Source: Typha latifolia (lineage: Eukaryota; Streptophyta; Magnoliopsida; Poales; Typhaceae). Taken from it: 64,000 nt of DNA. Of this stretch, positions 33,096 through 43,700 are shown in pieces; the stretch's first letter is position 1, and each line of letters opens with the position of its first letter. A program made the position numbers and the translations under genes. Below the pieces are notes generated by a model that was not told the DNA's origin, searched no databases, and worked only from the letters and a program-made list of their open reading frames with translations. The DNA lies in NCBI GenBank assembly GCA_019914945.1, contig CM034110.1, positions 4,257,308 to 4,321,307 of the forward strand, in the 5' to 3' direction.

Positions 33096-33466
33096 GATTT
33101 GGGGATTTTCAGTGTCACATTTGAACGCCCTCGAGGGGTGCTTTCGAACACACGGAATGTCAATACAGCAGAATCAAAGGGACGTTCGAACACAGGAGGG
33201 TGCCGTTCGAATGCTTGCTGAAATAGCTCCTCTCAGGTTGGTCTGCATTCGAACGCGGCTGGGGTAGTTCAAACGCCTGTAGAAAATCTGCTCTCGGGTT
33301 GGCTCGCGTTCGAATGTGGCTAGGGCCGTTCGAACGCCTACATCACAAACTGCTCTGTGTCTGGTGCCTGCGTTCGAACGCCCGAGGGCCCGTTCGAACG
33401 CGCGGCATAGAAATGCTGATACATGCTGAATTTTTGCTGAAACTGAATTTGAACCAATTTTTAACA
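33096..33466 (-). repeat. 5' LTR of the copia element, outer half, with GTTCGAAC array (copy 5)
   Basis: This is the U3 part of the copia 5' LTR, separated from its TATA box (23399-23406) by the nested Tekay element. The array spans about 33117-33404 with at least nine cores. The LTR ends TTAACA at 33466 and is followed by the target duplication AATTT. Confidence 0.88.
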
Positions 33467-33471
33467 AATTT

Positions 33472-35990
33472 TTCCTCTCTTCTGTTTGTTAGACAAAAAA
33501 TACAGATTTTTTAGATAATGCTACCAAATAATCAAAATAGTCATAATACTAAGTTAAATTTGATACAAAAATTAACTATCACACTTTAGTTATAAGTATA
33601 GGAATTGGTTTAAATTTTTTGAACTACATAATAGTAAATATATTTAAATATAAAAAAAAAACCAAGACAGTCACTAATCAATCTGGGATTTAAATTAATT
33701 TCAAAAAACATTAAGCTTATTTAAACATCGCCGTGTTTGATGCGAACCTAAATCAAACCAATCGAGATTGAGGTATTGATTATTTTGATATCCCTGTTTA
33801 TTATCGAGTGTATAAAACATCACAACAAATACACAACAAACGTCCTTGAAGACAATTATGAAAATAAGGCTACAAATTTGAAACTCCTGAATGGCTTTGA
33901 AGAGACGAGTTCAACTAAATCTACCACCCACCACGATATGCTCTTTTATATACGATTCATATAATATTATTAAATTCAAATAAATAATTATATCTTCATA
34001 TTGCTAAGTACGTATTCATGGTGCAGTACGATATATATCCGACCTTGTTAAGTAATAATAAAAAATCCATCAACCATCTAAACTTATGAATAATTTAGGG
34101 ATCAAATACTTAAATAACATACAATATTTTAAGCTATTTGTAGTCCGATCTCTTTCTCTTATAATTTTCAAATAATACTCCACTGTTGCTCAGAAGAAGA
34201 CAGCTAGGCGGCTAGTTCCTTGTCAGATGTTTCCATCCTTCTCTTCCCTTCTTATTCTCCAATCTGAAGAGGAAACCCAAAAAGTTGGATAAAAAAATGA
34301 AGAAAAAGAATAAACCCAAGGAGTAGGGTCCATAAAGATGAAGAGTGTAATTAATATCGCTATTTTGTTTTTTTAGTGGATTGGTGACATCGCATAACTA
34401 ATGGCTAGATATAGTGATAAAATTTCTGAAGTTTTAAGGCAAGTTTTATAAATTTGTTACTTAGGATATACGTTATTTGTGGTTTACGTTATAAATACAC
34501 ATTAATAAATTATAATTTCATAATCAATTAAGTTTTTTTTACATTGATTAGAGAACAAGGTGAATTTTAAATTTTGGGAGAAACATGTTAAACTTTTTAG
34601 GTAAAAACAAATCACAAGTCCATATATACGTCGTTTGAGTTTTAATTTTTCTAAAAAATAAATCTTTTTTGATTGAAAAAAAATATATGTATATTTTTAG
34701 GTGATTTTTTAGGAGATAAAGTGAGAGATTCACTTCCCTTAGAATATTGAATATGTATAAATCTAAAATGGGTACACTATTGTTCCTATCTTAGAATTTG
34801 CTAATAAAAGTTACATTTTGAAATTGAATTTAACGTCGAGCAATTTATTTTGTGGCAAAATCTGTTGTAGCAAGTTAGTTATTACGAATATTTATTTTAA
34901 AAAATAAAATAAAAGAGTATACATTTTATATAATTTAAAGTGATTTTGCGCTAAAAATATATTTGATTTTTACTTTTAGTATTTATGCTCATTTTGCAAT
35001 CAACCTTTTTTCTATTTTTTTTCAAATTTATATATAATGGAATGTACTACAACATTTATTATAGATTTTATAGTTATTAAATACTTATATTTTCTATTTT
35101 ATAGTTTTATTATGTTTTTTACAGTTATTGAACACTTTTATTTTTGTAAGTTTCATAGATATATTAAGGAATTCATAATTATTAAATATTTTATTCATCA
35201 TTTTCTATTTCATAATTTTATTATAAAAATTTTCATTTTGTGTTTTTGTCAATGTTTCAAAAGCAAAACTGATTGGATAGCTAAACAAAATAGATTGAAA
35301 AGAAAAATAAAAAAAATCCAATATGTAACAATAAATCAAAATGAACGTTACCAATAAAAACGAATAATAATTATATATTTTATGCAAATCACATTATAAT
35401 TTATTGGGTTTATTTTATTTCTATAATTATTAGTATGAAAGTAGTTCTTGGATGCCTTTTACATTTGCTATTTGCATCTGTGTGGTCACAAAATAAACTA
35501 GATACAACAATTTGCAGCTGTCAACTCTTTTTTAAAATACATTGCCAATCTCTCATCAGCCACAAACCAAACTAGACACGGGACTCCCACATATGCATAT
35601 AAAAGTAAACTTTATTTGTAAATTTCAAGGCACCAATAACATTGAATTAAGAAAAAGAACGTATAAATACTAAGCTTTTGTATCCTGACTATCTTATCTC
35701 TCTAAGCTATGGCACCCGTTACAAATAAAGAATTAATCATCTCCAAGCCCATCAATCCCTAAAAATATACAAAAGAGATAAAACAAAATCACCTATAACT
35801 AATTCTAAACTCCAACGGTAAACAAAAAAAAAAAAACAAAAACAAAAACAAAAAGACTGACACAAGCCTTGTCAGCTCGCAGTCCCACGCCTCGTAAGCC
35901 GAAAGCTCCTCCGGTACTATTAGCCTCGGGAAGCGAGACAAAAGAGACGTTGCGGTCGGGACCCACCAAGTGATGCTATCTCACCTAAAA
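33472..35990. other. AT-rich intergenic DNA downstream of the thaumatin-like gene
   Basis: No coding domain is recognised. The open frames at 34548-34733 and 35037-35387 are AT-rich and low in complexity. For the minus-strand gene that ends at 35991, an AATAAA-type signal (plus TTTATT) occurs near 35607, and an A-rich (AAAAAC)n tract lies at 35824-35854. The real cleavage site cannot be fixed by eye. Confidence 0.4.
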
Positions 35991-37129
35991 CTAATAGAGA
36001 AAGAGGAGAGGGAGGAGGAGGACGGCGACGAGGGCGGCGAGAGAGACGTTGAGGAGGGAGGAGGAAGCGTGGCTGGTTTGTTGCCCGCCGAGGTAGACCA
36101 TCGTGTCGTTAGTCAACGGTACTCCGGCTGCCTCGGGATTCTCGCCCGTCGTTTTTTGACTGTAAACATTGAATAAAGTTAGTAGCTAGTTCTCTTAGCT
36201 GCTGACTACTAAGGAATAGTTATTAATTAATTGGAATTACCTTGTAGTGCTGGGGCAGAAGGTGATGATATAATTCGCAGCAGTGCAAGTAAAAGTCGAA
36301 GTAGCGTCGTCATAGGCGTAGCTATACGCCCTGGGACACGCGTTCTTGAAGAACTGCGAGTACGTGGACGGCGTACACGTATTCGGGCTCCCGTACGCCC
36401 CGCTGCAGCAATACTGGGGGGATCCGAACGCCTCGCACGCGCTCCGGCACGCGACTCCCTCGCTAACCCCGTCGGTGCTCTGGAGCACGACCTTGAGATC
36501 CGACGGACATGCGCCGTTGAGGTCGACCAGGCACCCCGTGGCGCTGCAGCTGCCGTTGTTGTTGGATCCGGATCCACCCTGGGGGACCACCAGCATCGGG
36601 AGGTTGTACCCGTCGACCAGGCTCACGTCGTAGAAGTCCATCCCCCCACTGCCGGCGAGGGTGAACTCCGCTAGCGTGGCCGGCGGGGTGGCCCCCGAGC
36701 CGGAGCACTCGACTGTCCCAGACCCGCAGTCGCCTGTGGTGCAGGTGAACTTACCGGTCGAGTCGGTGGAGCAGAGGGTTCGCCCCCACAAGCGGCCCGA
36801 CCAAGTCGTCGGCACGTCGAGGCTTCTCGACTCGCCGGGCGACAGGGCGAAACCCGTCGTGGCCAGAGGCGCCGTCCCCGCTCCTGACAGGATTCCCGGC
36901 CATACCGTGTACCCGCAGCTATTCGTTAGCGTGAAAGTTGCCGATCGAGCACCTACAAATGGGAAAATGAATAAGCTTCAATTAGCCCACCAATTCAAGA
37001 AACAGAGTACATAAAAAGAAAAGAAAAGAAAAGATTGAAATAGTATTGGAATCTCATCTCCTTACATGATGTAAACAAGAAGAAAACAAGCGAGAGGAGG
37101 GAGCCAAGAAGAACTGCGTTCTTGGCCAT
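35991..37129 (-). CDS. GPI-anchored thaumatin-like protein (PR-5 family), three exons
   Basis: Exons on the minus strand: 37129-37066, 36952-36241, 36159-35991. Introns are 113 and 81 bp, both GT-AG, and the join keeps one frame (945 nt, 314 residues). Exon 1 gives a signal peptide (MAKNAVLLGSLLSLVFFLF, cleavage after about residue 21-25). The thaumatin domain begins ATFTLTNSCGYTVWPG and holds the family signature GKFTCTTGDCGSGTVEC, the acidic-cleft residues (Arg in GRLWGR, Glu in AEFTL, Asp in MDFYDVSLVDGYN and CLVDLNG) and 16 cysteines, enough for eight disulfides. The domain ends YIITFCP. Exon 3 adds a Ser/Thr-rich linker, then MVYLGG and a hydrophobic C-tail LAALVAVLLLPLLFL, the form of a GPI-anchor signal. 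Expected at the cell surface or wall. PR-5 relatives have antifungal or glucan-binding roles, but the role of this one is not shown. Retaining intron 2 would stop translation right after STTR. The exons are strongly GC-rich against AT-rich flanks. Confidence 0.93.
36160..36240 (-). other. Intron 2 of the thaumatin-like gene
   Basis: The donor is AAG|GTAATT and the acceptor TTTACAG|TC, 81 bp, AT-rich. A stop codon (36239-36237) lies immediately inside, so a retained intron gives a protein without the GPI-anchor tail. Confidence 0.85.
36953..37065 (-). other. Intron 1 of the thaumatin-like gene
   Basis: The donor is CAT|GTAAGG and the acceptor TTTGTAG|GT, 113 bp. It separates the signal-peptide exon from the mature domain, the usual place in this family. 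Confidence 0.88.
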
Positions 37130-37240
37130 TTCGGAGAATTAATAAGACCTTAGGAAAAGGAATAGAAGGAAGAATGAGAATGGTTGTGGACGGTGGAAGG
37201 TTGAGGAGGGGGAGTTCAGAGGATGAACATTTGCGTGGGC

Positions 37241-37247
37241 TTTTATA
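37241..37247 (-). promoter_or_regulatory. TATA box of the thaumatin-like gene
   Basis: The minus strand reads CTATAAAAGCC about 112-118 bases upstream of the ATG at 37129, leaving room for a leader of roughly 80 bases. A G-rich tract (37258-37290 on the plus strand) lies just upstream. Confidence 0.65.
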
Positions 37248-37291
37248 GAAGGATCAGAGTTGGGGAGAGGGGGGGTAGGGGGGGGATAAGG

Positions 37292-37888
37292 GTAACGTAA
37301 TCTTCTGTCAGCTTCTTGGGTTGCTGGAAATTTTAATTAGTGGGTCCAGCTATAGTCAGAGTTGTATGTCGGAAGATTAACTACTCTTGCCGACTGGGTA
37401 TGTTTCTCTGCCGACCCAAACAGAGAGGTGTTTGGTTTGTACGGAAAATTAACTAATTTTTAGATATTACTTAAAGTTAGGATGTTGCTGAAAGTAGAAA
37501 AAAATAATAATGATATGATATATTTTTAGAAACGTATTATTTTATGAGAAAGAAACTAAAGTGGTAACTGAGTTTCTCTATTTTTTTTTTTTTTGTAATC
37601 GTTCAACTTTTTTAATTTGATGTTTGGTTGCTATAAAAAACGACGAAGAAAGTACTTATTATTCATAACTTGTTTAATTTTGATGTTCCATGGTAAAATT
37701 TAAATTAAAGAGGCGACTTTTTACTTATTAAAAATAATTATTTTTAAATTAAAAAAATTATTATTGAAACGAGACACTTCAATGAACTTATTTTTATCAT
37801 TAATTACTAGCCTTTTTTCCCGGAAGTTTGCATTTAACAACTTTTGTTTTGCTTATTTACTAATATTTGTGCATATTATATTTTAGAT
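37292..37888. other. Upstream region of the thaumatin-like gene
   Basis: AT-rich DNA without recognised coding. A copy of the phrase TGCCGAC/GTCGGC occurs near 37387-37415, but no named regulatory element is claimed. Confidence 0.3.
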
Positions 37889-38269
37889 AAATTATACTTT
37901 ATCCTTCTATAATTTGGCTTGATTATCTCATATATTTAAACTTAATCTCTTTAACCTCCTAAGATTTAAACCAAATTATAACCATTAGTCAATTATTTAT
38001 AAAAAATTTAAAAATACTTAATCACTCACATGAAAATACAATCTGATTTGAAGATCGAAAATTAGTTTGGTTATTTGTCAACTTACTTATAGTGAAAATT
38101 ATTGATAAAAATGATAGTAGATGTAATTTAGTTACTTCCCAAGCTAGTTTGGATGTAAAATCTAATTGTAACAATTTGTCTGGACTACAAAGGAGTTAAA
38201 GTGGTTAAAATTTAAATCACATTGGCGAGTTAAAATCAAACCATACCGTAAGAGGATAAAATATAATTT
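37889..38269. mobile_element. MITE-like element with imperfect terminal inverted repeats
   Basis: The left end AAATTATACTTTATCC (continuing TTCTATAATTTGG) is the inverted counterpart of the right end, whose reverse complement starts AAATTATATTTTATCC (continuing TCTTACGGTATGG). Length is about 381 bp, with no coding. A similar right end appears near 46690-46700 and a similar left end near 47924-47955, pointing to a small family. No certain target duplication was found. Confidence 0.5.
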
Positions 38270-39710
38270 GTTATATATTTTATAATATATTTGCATAACA
38301 AACTCTGCATTAGATCTATTAATTAATTTAAATAAATTAGTAGATTAAGTTAACCATATTAAGGGTATTACTAACATATTCTTCTCTAAAATATTTGACA
38401 TTCTTAACTTTTCCTCTAAACATTCTTAGCCCCCCTTCTTTGTGGTATCTCCTGCGCCTCTACTTCGCCGTATCTCAATGAAGTCGTTCTTAACGACAAT
38501 AGTCTCCTCATTAGATAATCAATTAATCTAAAAGTTTAAATTCTTATGTGATACATTGGCTATGTATATCATGCTTAGGGTATGTATTCGTAAATATTGA
38601 AAACATAAATTGTAAATTATTAGGGTAATTTGCAAGGAAAACTCAATGCATTTTCATTTTTGGAAGGGAGGGAGGTTAACTTGACATTTTTCTTGAATTG
38701 TAGGTTTTTTTTTTCATTCCAAACTGCACTAAGTTATATACAAAGAGAGAGAGAGAATTATTCAAATCATTTATTATATATAATAAATATATTTTATACT
38801 AGATTAGGCATGTTGGTATTTTACTTCTTCTGAACGAAAGGAATAACCGATTAACATACAAGTACTCTATATTAATTGAAAATATAATTTTTTCTTCCCC
38901 TGACCAAAGATAAAAATACAGTAACTTGAGTTAATGTAGTTCGTCGTTATTGAACTTAATTTATAATTATTTTATGTATTACGTAAAAGAGTATAAATAT
39001 TTATTAGTCTCCGTATCTTTTAGAAGGTGACTGTATTAAATTCGATCAATCTAGTAGAAGGATAGTTTCAAAAAGAAATAGTGAAAATGACTTATAATGA
39101 AAAGAAAACTAAAACTGAGTCAGTATTGTTTTTGTTCCAAATTATCCAAACTATAAATACATTAAAAGATTGGGTATTAAATGCAAATTTCATTTTTTTC
39201 CTGAAAAAAAAAGAAAAAAAAAACTCTCTTACTGACATAAACCTTAAACCGTATACGAACAAACGATCTCTTTTTAACTCAATTTACTTAATTCACTACA
39301 TGAGAAAAAATAATTTTTTTACCAAAAGTCAATTTGGAAAACGGTCAAGTTGTGTCAATTTCTGGAAATAAATGAAGCAAGCAGAGAGTCAATCCAGAAA
39401 TCGGAAAGAATCACTTAGTGGATTCGATCGGTAGACGATCTCCGTAAATTTTCAAAATAAGTGAAGAAATTTTGACAGTTAAAATAACATTAGCGTGGAT
39501 GATAAGATAACTAATATTAATTAAGAGGCAGCTCCAGCCTCCAGATACACCTCTTCCGAAGAATGGTGTGGATAAGGGAGACAGTAATGAGTGGGGAAAC
39601 TCTTGGTTTTTTGTAAAAGCCGCCGGTTGAATCGCGTAGCAGGTTGGCGACACGTGTTATTTGACCATCGTACCATTCGAACTTTTAAACATGTTAATTA
39701 AGAAATATAG
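38270..39710. other. AT-rich intergenic DNA
   Basis: No domain is recognised. The 80-residue minus frame at 39653-39411 and the plus frames at 38630 and 39081 show no known motif. The last two are A/T-driven. Confidence 0.35.
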
Positions 39711-39897
39711 TTGAACAAGCGACCACTCTTGCGTGGATTCGGTCTTTATTTGGTCCATGTTATGCTTGACTTTTACTGCTTCACTCTCCTTCCAGGATAC
39801 TTCTCAACGAGGTCGTCGTTGTCACTTCTCCTGCTCACAATTTCCACGGCCACCGTCGCCGGCACCGCTGCATCCGACACAAGCAGTCGGTGGCAGC

Positions 39898-39976
39898 AAA
39901 AGAAGAAGAAGAAGAAGAAGAAGAAGAAGAAGAAGAAGAGGAGGAGGAGGAGGAGGAGGAGGAGGAGGAGGAGGAG
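39898..39976 (+). repeat. Compound microsatellite (AAG)n then (AGG)n
   Basis: About 13 AAG units are followed directly by about 13 AGG units. Upstream (39760-39897) is a short GC-richer stretch that could be a gene fragment but shows no recognised domain. The open frames across the repeat are artefacts. Confidence 0.9.
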
Positions 39977-40019
39977 GGTTGTCGGTGGCTGGCTTGATGA
40001 TAGGTAAGGCTTCCAGGGA

Positions 40020-40753
40020 GAATTAAAGATGCACTTTCGATTAAAATTATATTACTATTCTGAGTTTCACCTGCACTTAGTTTTGGCTAAATTGTAACTT
40101 TTTGATGGTTTTCGACTAAAGTTAATATTGTTCATGAGTTTTCTATTTAAATATTCTTACTACAAAAATAATTTTATCCTCTCTAAACTTTTTCTTTAAT
40201 TACTAAGCCATATTCTAACTTTTTTTTTCTCTAAACACACACACGTGTGTGTGTATATATATATAGAATGACAATTTAACAATGATGTTTGTTTTCCTAG
40301 TTTAGTCAGAATTGCGCATAGTAACAAAACAAAGTTGAAAGGGGTAAAGATACAGAGGAAAAGTTTATTTTACTCTATAAAAATTATCTTGACTCATTAA
40401 GACTGTTACCGGATATTCATGACTTTACGGCGTACGTGCCAAGAACTTGATTTGTCTCAATGTCACTTGCGTCTTGATAGTCCCTTGAACCACACAAATT
40501 ACTGTACCATAACTTGTATGCTCATGATAGATAGTATTTTGAATAATATTAGTGACTAGCGTAATTATTTATATGCTTCCACATCTAGTGCTTTATATGA
40601 ATCTCATAAAGATGATGTGAACTAAAAGATAAGAGATGTGTTGATTAAGAATAGTGTTTTTTTTTGTACCACTTCTCGATATTTTAGTGGAATATTTTGG
40701 CTAGATAAATTTGTTTTGGTTATTTGTATGACCTAACCGTGTGCTTATGCATA

Positions 40754-40789
<36 letters not shown>

Positions 40790-40889
40790 CTTTAATTTTT
40801 GTAAGTTGTCTATCTTAGTTTTCTCAGTTATCTCGTTTTCAAGTTAAAAAATAACAATATATTGGTTGAGACTATCTTGTATTTTCTTG
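40020..40889. other. AT-rich intergenic DNA with microsatellites
   Basis: ACACACACAC/GTGTGTGTGT at 40235-40254 is a perfect 20-bp palindrome running into (TA)n. Another (AT)n lies at 40757-40787. No gene is seen. Confidence 0.5.
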
Positions 40890-41640
40890 AATGATAGACA
40901 CCCCTCTGATTGGTGATTCGAAAGTGTCTATTTGCTCCCATGGTCCGTACGAGTCTAACGATAACCTCGAATATGAGATTTGATCTTTGAGGGAAAGGCT
41001 AGGTCAACTGTGAATCTTCAAGATTAATGAGGTCCTTTAGATTCAACGGTCGAATCGGCAAATAATTTTGAAGGTTTGATAGATTTGGGATAGGGGACAA
41101 ATCTATCGGAATGGATGGTGGATAAGGATGGCCAGAGTTACAGGGTGGTCCGACTTGGGCGGTAGGGTGGTGATGTTATGGATGGACTAGGGAAGATTGG
41201 TAGTAAGTTGAGAGAGAGAGAGAGAAGGGGGAGAAGGTAAGCCATAACCTAGGGGCAAGTGGCACTGACTAGTTGAAGAGGAAGGTATCTAGGTCAGTTT
41301 AGGGTGGTCGGCCAAGTTGGGAGGAAAGAACAAGAAAGAAGAAGGTAGAAGGCGATTAATTCGAACTCGAGTGCACACCACAATGATTTTTAGGTGGCTA
41401 CTCCTAAACCTAAGTCGGCTTAGCTAGGTTAGCTTAAGACTGAAGCACTTAAGGACCCAAAAGCAGTTGATTAGACTCCAAGGTCTAATCTAAATTACAA
41501 TTTATTTTAAGAGAAAACAACTAAGGAAAAGCTAAAATAAAAAAAAGGGGTTTTATTTTAATTTTCCTACTAGATCACTGGGGACCAAACCCAATGCCTC
41601 CATGCCTCATTTAGGCTTAGTCCAAAGCTAAACCGTATCA
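40890..41640 (-). repeat. 3' LTR of the minus-strand chromovirus
   Basis: The LTR starts TGATACGGTTTAGC on the minus strand at 41640, right after the polypurine tract. A (GA)n tract lies at 41209-41225. The text near 41390 (minus GTAGCCACCTAAAAATCATTGTGG) parallels GTAGCCACCAAATAGTGTAGTG near 57010, so the two LTRs are related. Confidence 0.6.
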
Positions 41641-41659
41641 TCCCACCTTGCTTCTCCAA

Positions 41660-43692
41660 CCTTGTCCTCAGGATGTGAAGTTGGGGAATTAATCAATGAT
41701 CTTGATCTTGAGCTCCCATATGGCCTTGTCAAATGGTTTGCCTAACCATTCAAGTAAGATTTCAATCTCCAACCTCGAGCCACATCGCTTCTATTGTCGT
41801 GCCAACACTCGAATACGCTTAATAGTGTGAAGCTTGTCCTCGAATTCAGGTAGAACCGAACCCAAGAGTTGATCCGACCCAAGCCTTGCCTTCAATAAGG
41901 AAACATGGAACACCGAGTACATTTGAGTACCCTATAGTAGCTCAAGCTTATAAGCAACTAGTCCAGCCCATTCTACAACCTAGAATGACCAACAAATCTG
42001 AACTACAATTCTAGTTTCAAATAGGGCGCAAAGTGACTTGGTGGTAGGGTTGAACTCGCACAAACACCATATTGCCCACATTGAACTCCTTGTAATCCAT
42101 CAATGCCCTATCGACCACGCAAAATAGTGTCGGGCGCCCATACATCACTTTGAACAGAGTCATTTCGATGCTGCTGTGGTGAATGGTGTTGTATGACCGC
42201 TCAACCCTTGGAAGATATTCCAACTAGTGTCTTGGACAATCTCCTACGAAGCACCGAAGGTACTGCTCAATTTCTCGATTCACTACCTCCATTTGCCTAT
42301 CAGTTTCTGGATGATATGTTGAACTCAAGTCCAGACAGGTGCCTTGTAATCTGAAATATTCAGTCCAAAACTTGTTGACGAAGACTTTGTCACAATTTGA
42401 AACTATCGTGCAAGGCATTCCATGGACTTTCGCTGATTTGACAGAGAAAGAATGCGTCAAAGTTGAAAAGTGAGCGTATTTGCTTAACCTATCCACCACA
42501 ACAAAGATAACCGAGTACCCTCGCACTAGCGGTAAGCCCTCTATGAAGTCCATAGAGATGTCCTCCCAAATATGATCCGGCCTGAGCAAAGGTTAAAGGA
42601 GTCCAGTCGACTTTAATGTCTCTGTCTTCACTTGTTGGTGGCACGTCTCGCATGCCTTTACGTAGTCTTGAAGTTTTTCTTCATTCCGAGCTAGGTGCAG
42701 CTTTGAGAGATCCTCTTGTAGGTTCTTGGAACACATTCATGACCTGCCTCCGGAGTGTTATGGAGGTGCTCCAAAAACTTGGACTATAATGATGCACTTG
42801 TGGGCACCCGGATACACCCATAGTCAAGTAAAAGGTCCTCTTGGTCCTCTAAGTTGAGATGGCTCTCTGGATTGGGTCAGCGATACTTGCCCTCCTTAGC
42901 TTCTTAAGGAAGAGAAAGAATGACATGAAAATGACCACAAACTCTGCTCTCCTCGATTGGCGCGATAAGGCATTTGCTACCTGATTCTACGACTCCTTTT
43001 TGTATTGTAACTCATAGTCATATCTTAAGAGCTTTCTCACCTATTGTTGTTGTGTCGGTGTATGTATCCCTTGCCCCATGAAATATGAAAGACTTCTCTA
43101 GTCAGTGCGAATGATGAAACACGACCCGATCAAATATGGCCTCCATTTGGTCACAAGCATGCAATATTGTCAATATATCCCTTTCATAGGTTGAGAGTTG
43201 CTATGATTTCTTGGACAATGCTTTGCTCAAGAAGGCTATAGGTTTGCTCCCTTGAATTAGACTATCTATACCTACCCCCGAAGCATCACGTTTAATAATG
43301 AAATCCTTGGTGAAGTCCAGTAGTGCCAAAACCAGTTTCGTAGTCATAGCAACTTTCAATTCTTCAAATACCATCGTAGCCTTGTCGCTCCACATAAATG
43401 AATCTTTTTTCAAAAGAGCAGTAACATGTGCTATAATTTTTCCATACCCAGCAGTAAAACAATGGTAGTAATCTGTCAAGCTAAGAAACCCATGCAATTC
43501 GCACATGGTCCTTGGAATCGGCCACTCGATTATGCGCTTTACCTTGCTTGGATTGACCGCTACACCTTCAGCTGAATTCACATGCTCCAAGTATTTTCCC
43601 TTCCGCTCATACCACAAACATTTAGATATCTTCACCCTCAGTAAATTGTCCCCCAATAATTTTAGCACCAAAATGTCATAAAGAATGACCAA
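41660..43692 (-). pseudogene. pol remnant: RT end, RNase H, integrase, chromodomain
   Basis: 43692-43201 reads the RT end (NPSKVKRIIEWPIPRT, then GFLSLTDYYHCFTAGYGKI) and RNase H start (KDFIIKRDASGVGI, LSKALSKKS). 42600-43200 is too broken to read through. 42589-42224 gives integrase with SMDFIEGLPLVRGYSVIFVV (first Asp) and SSTYHPETDRQMEVVN. 42223-42017 continues with RSYNTIHHSSIEMTLFKVMYGR. The chromodomain is recognised from LEWLGKPFDKAIWELK near 41745-41700. The frame is interrupted many times. Wording is closest to the Reina/CRM/Galadriel style of chromovirus rather than Tekay. Confidence 0.75.
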
Positions 43693-43700
43693 AATATACT

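Larger units (their letters stand above)
19584..33466 (-). mobile_element. Ty1/copia element (Tork-like), minus strand, split by a nested gypsy element
   Basis: Two LTRs (19584-20351 and 23100-23421 plus 33096-33466) flank a minus-strand internal region with primer site, broken pol and polypurine tract. The element is flanked by AATTT on both sides (19579-19583 and 33467-33471), a perfect 5-bp target duplication. LTR ends are TGTTG...TTAACA. A second element (23422-33095) has inserted into the 5' LTR. The internal region is only about 2.75 kb: gag, protease and much of RNase H are deleted. Confidence 0.88.
40890..43700 (-). mobile_element. Chromovirus-type Ty3/gypsy remnant (minus strand)
   Basis: On the minus strand: reverse transcriptase end and RNase H (43692-43201), integrase (42589-42017), chromodomain (about 41760-41660), polypurine tract (AAGGTTGGAGAAGCAAGGTGGG, about 41662-41641) and the 3' LTR starting TGATACGG at 41640. 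The 5' part, including gag, protease and the RT active site, is missing. The LTR resembles 56876-57300. Its lower edge (40890) is an estimate. Confidence 0.75.

Noticed and set aside
35037..35387. Membrane-protein-like frames rich in Phe, Ile and Tyr
   Set aside because: Translations of AT-rich intergenic DNA on both strands, with no conserved motif or promoter context.
36227..36708. Plus-strand and alternative-frame open readings across the thaumatin-like gene
   Set aside because: They are shadows of GC-rich exon 2. The minus-strand frame has the family signature, 16 cysteines and consistent splice sites.
39711..40026. Lys/Arg- or Glu-like repeat proteins
   Set aside because: They are produced by the (AAG)n(AGG)n microsatellite, and the short upstream part has no recognised domain.
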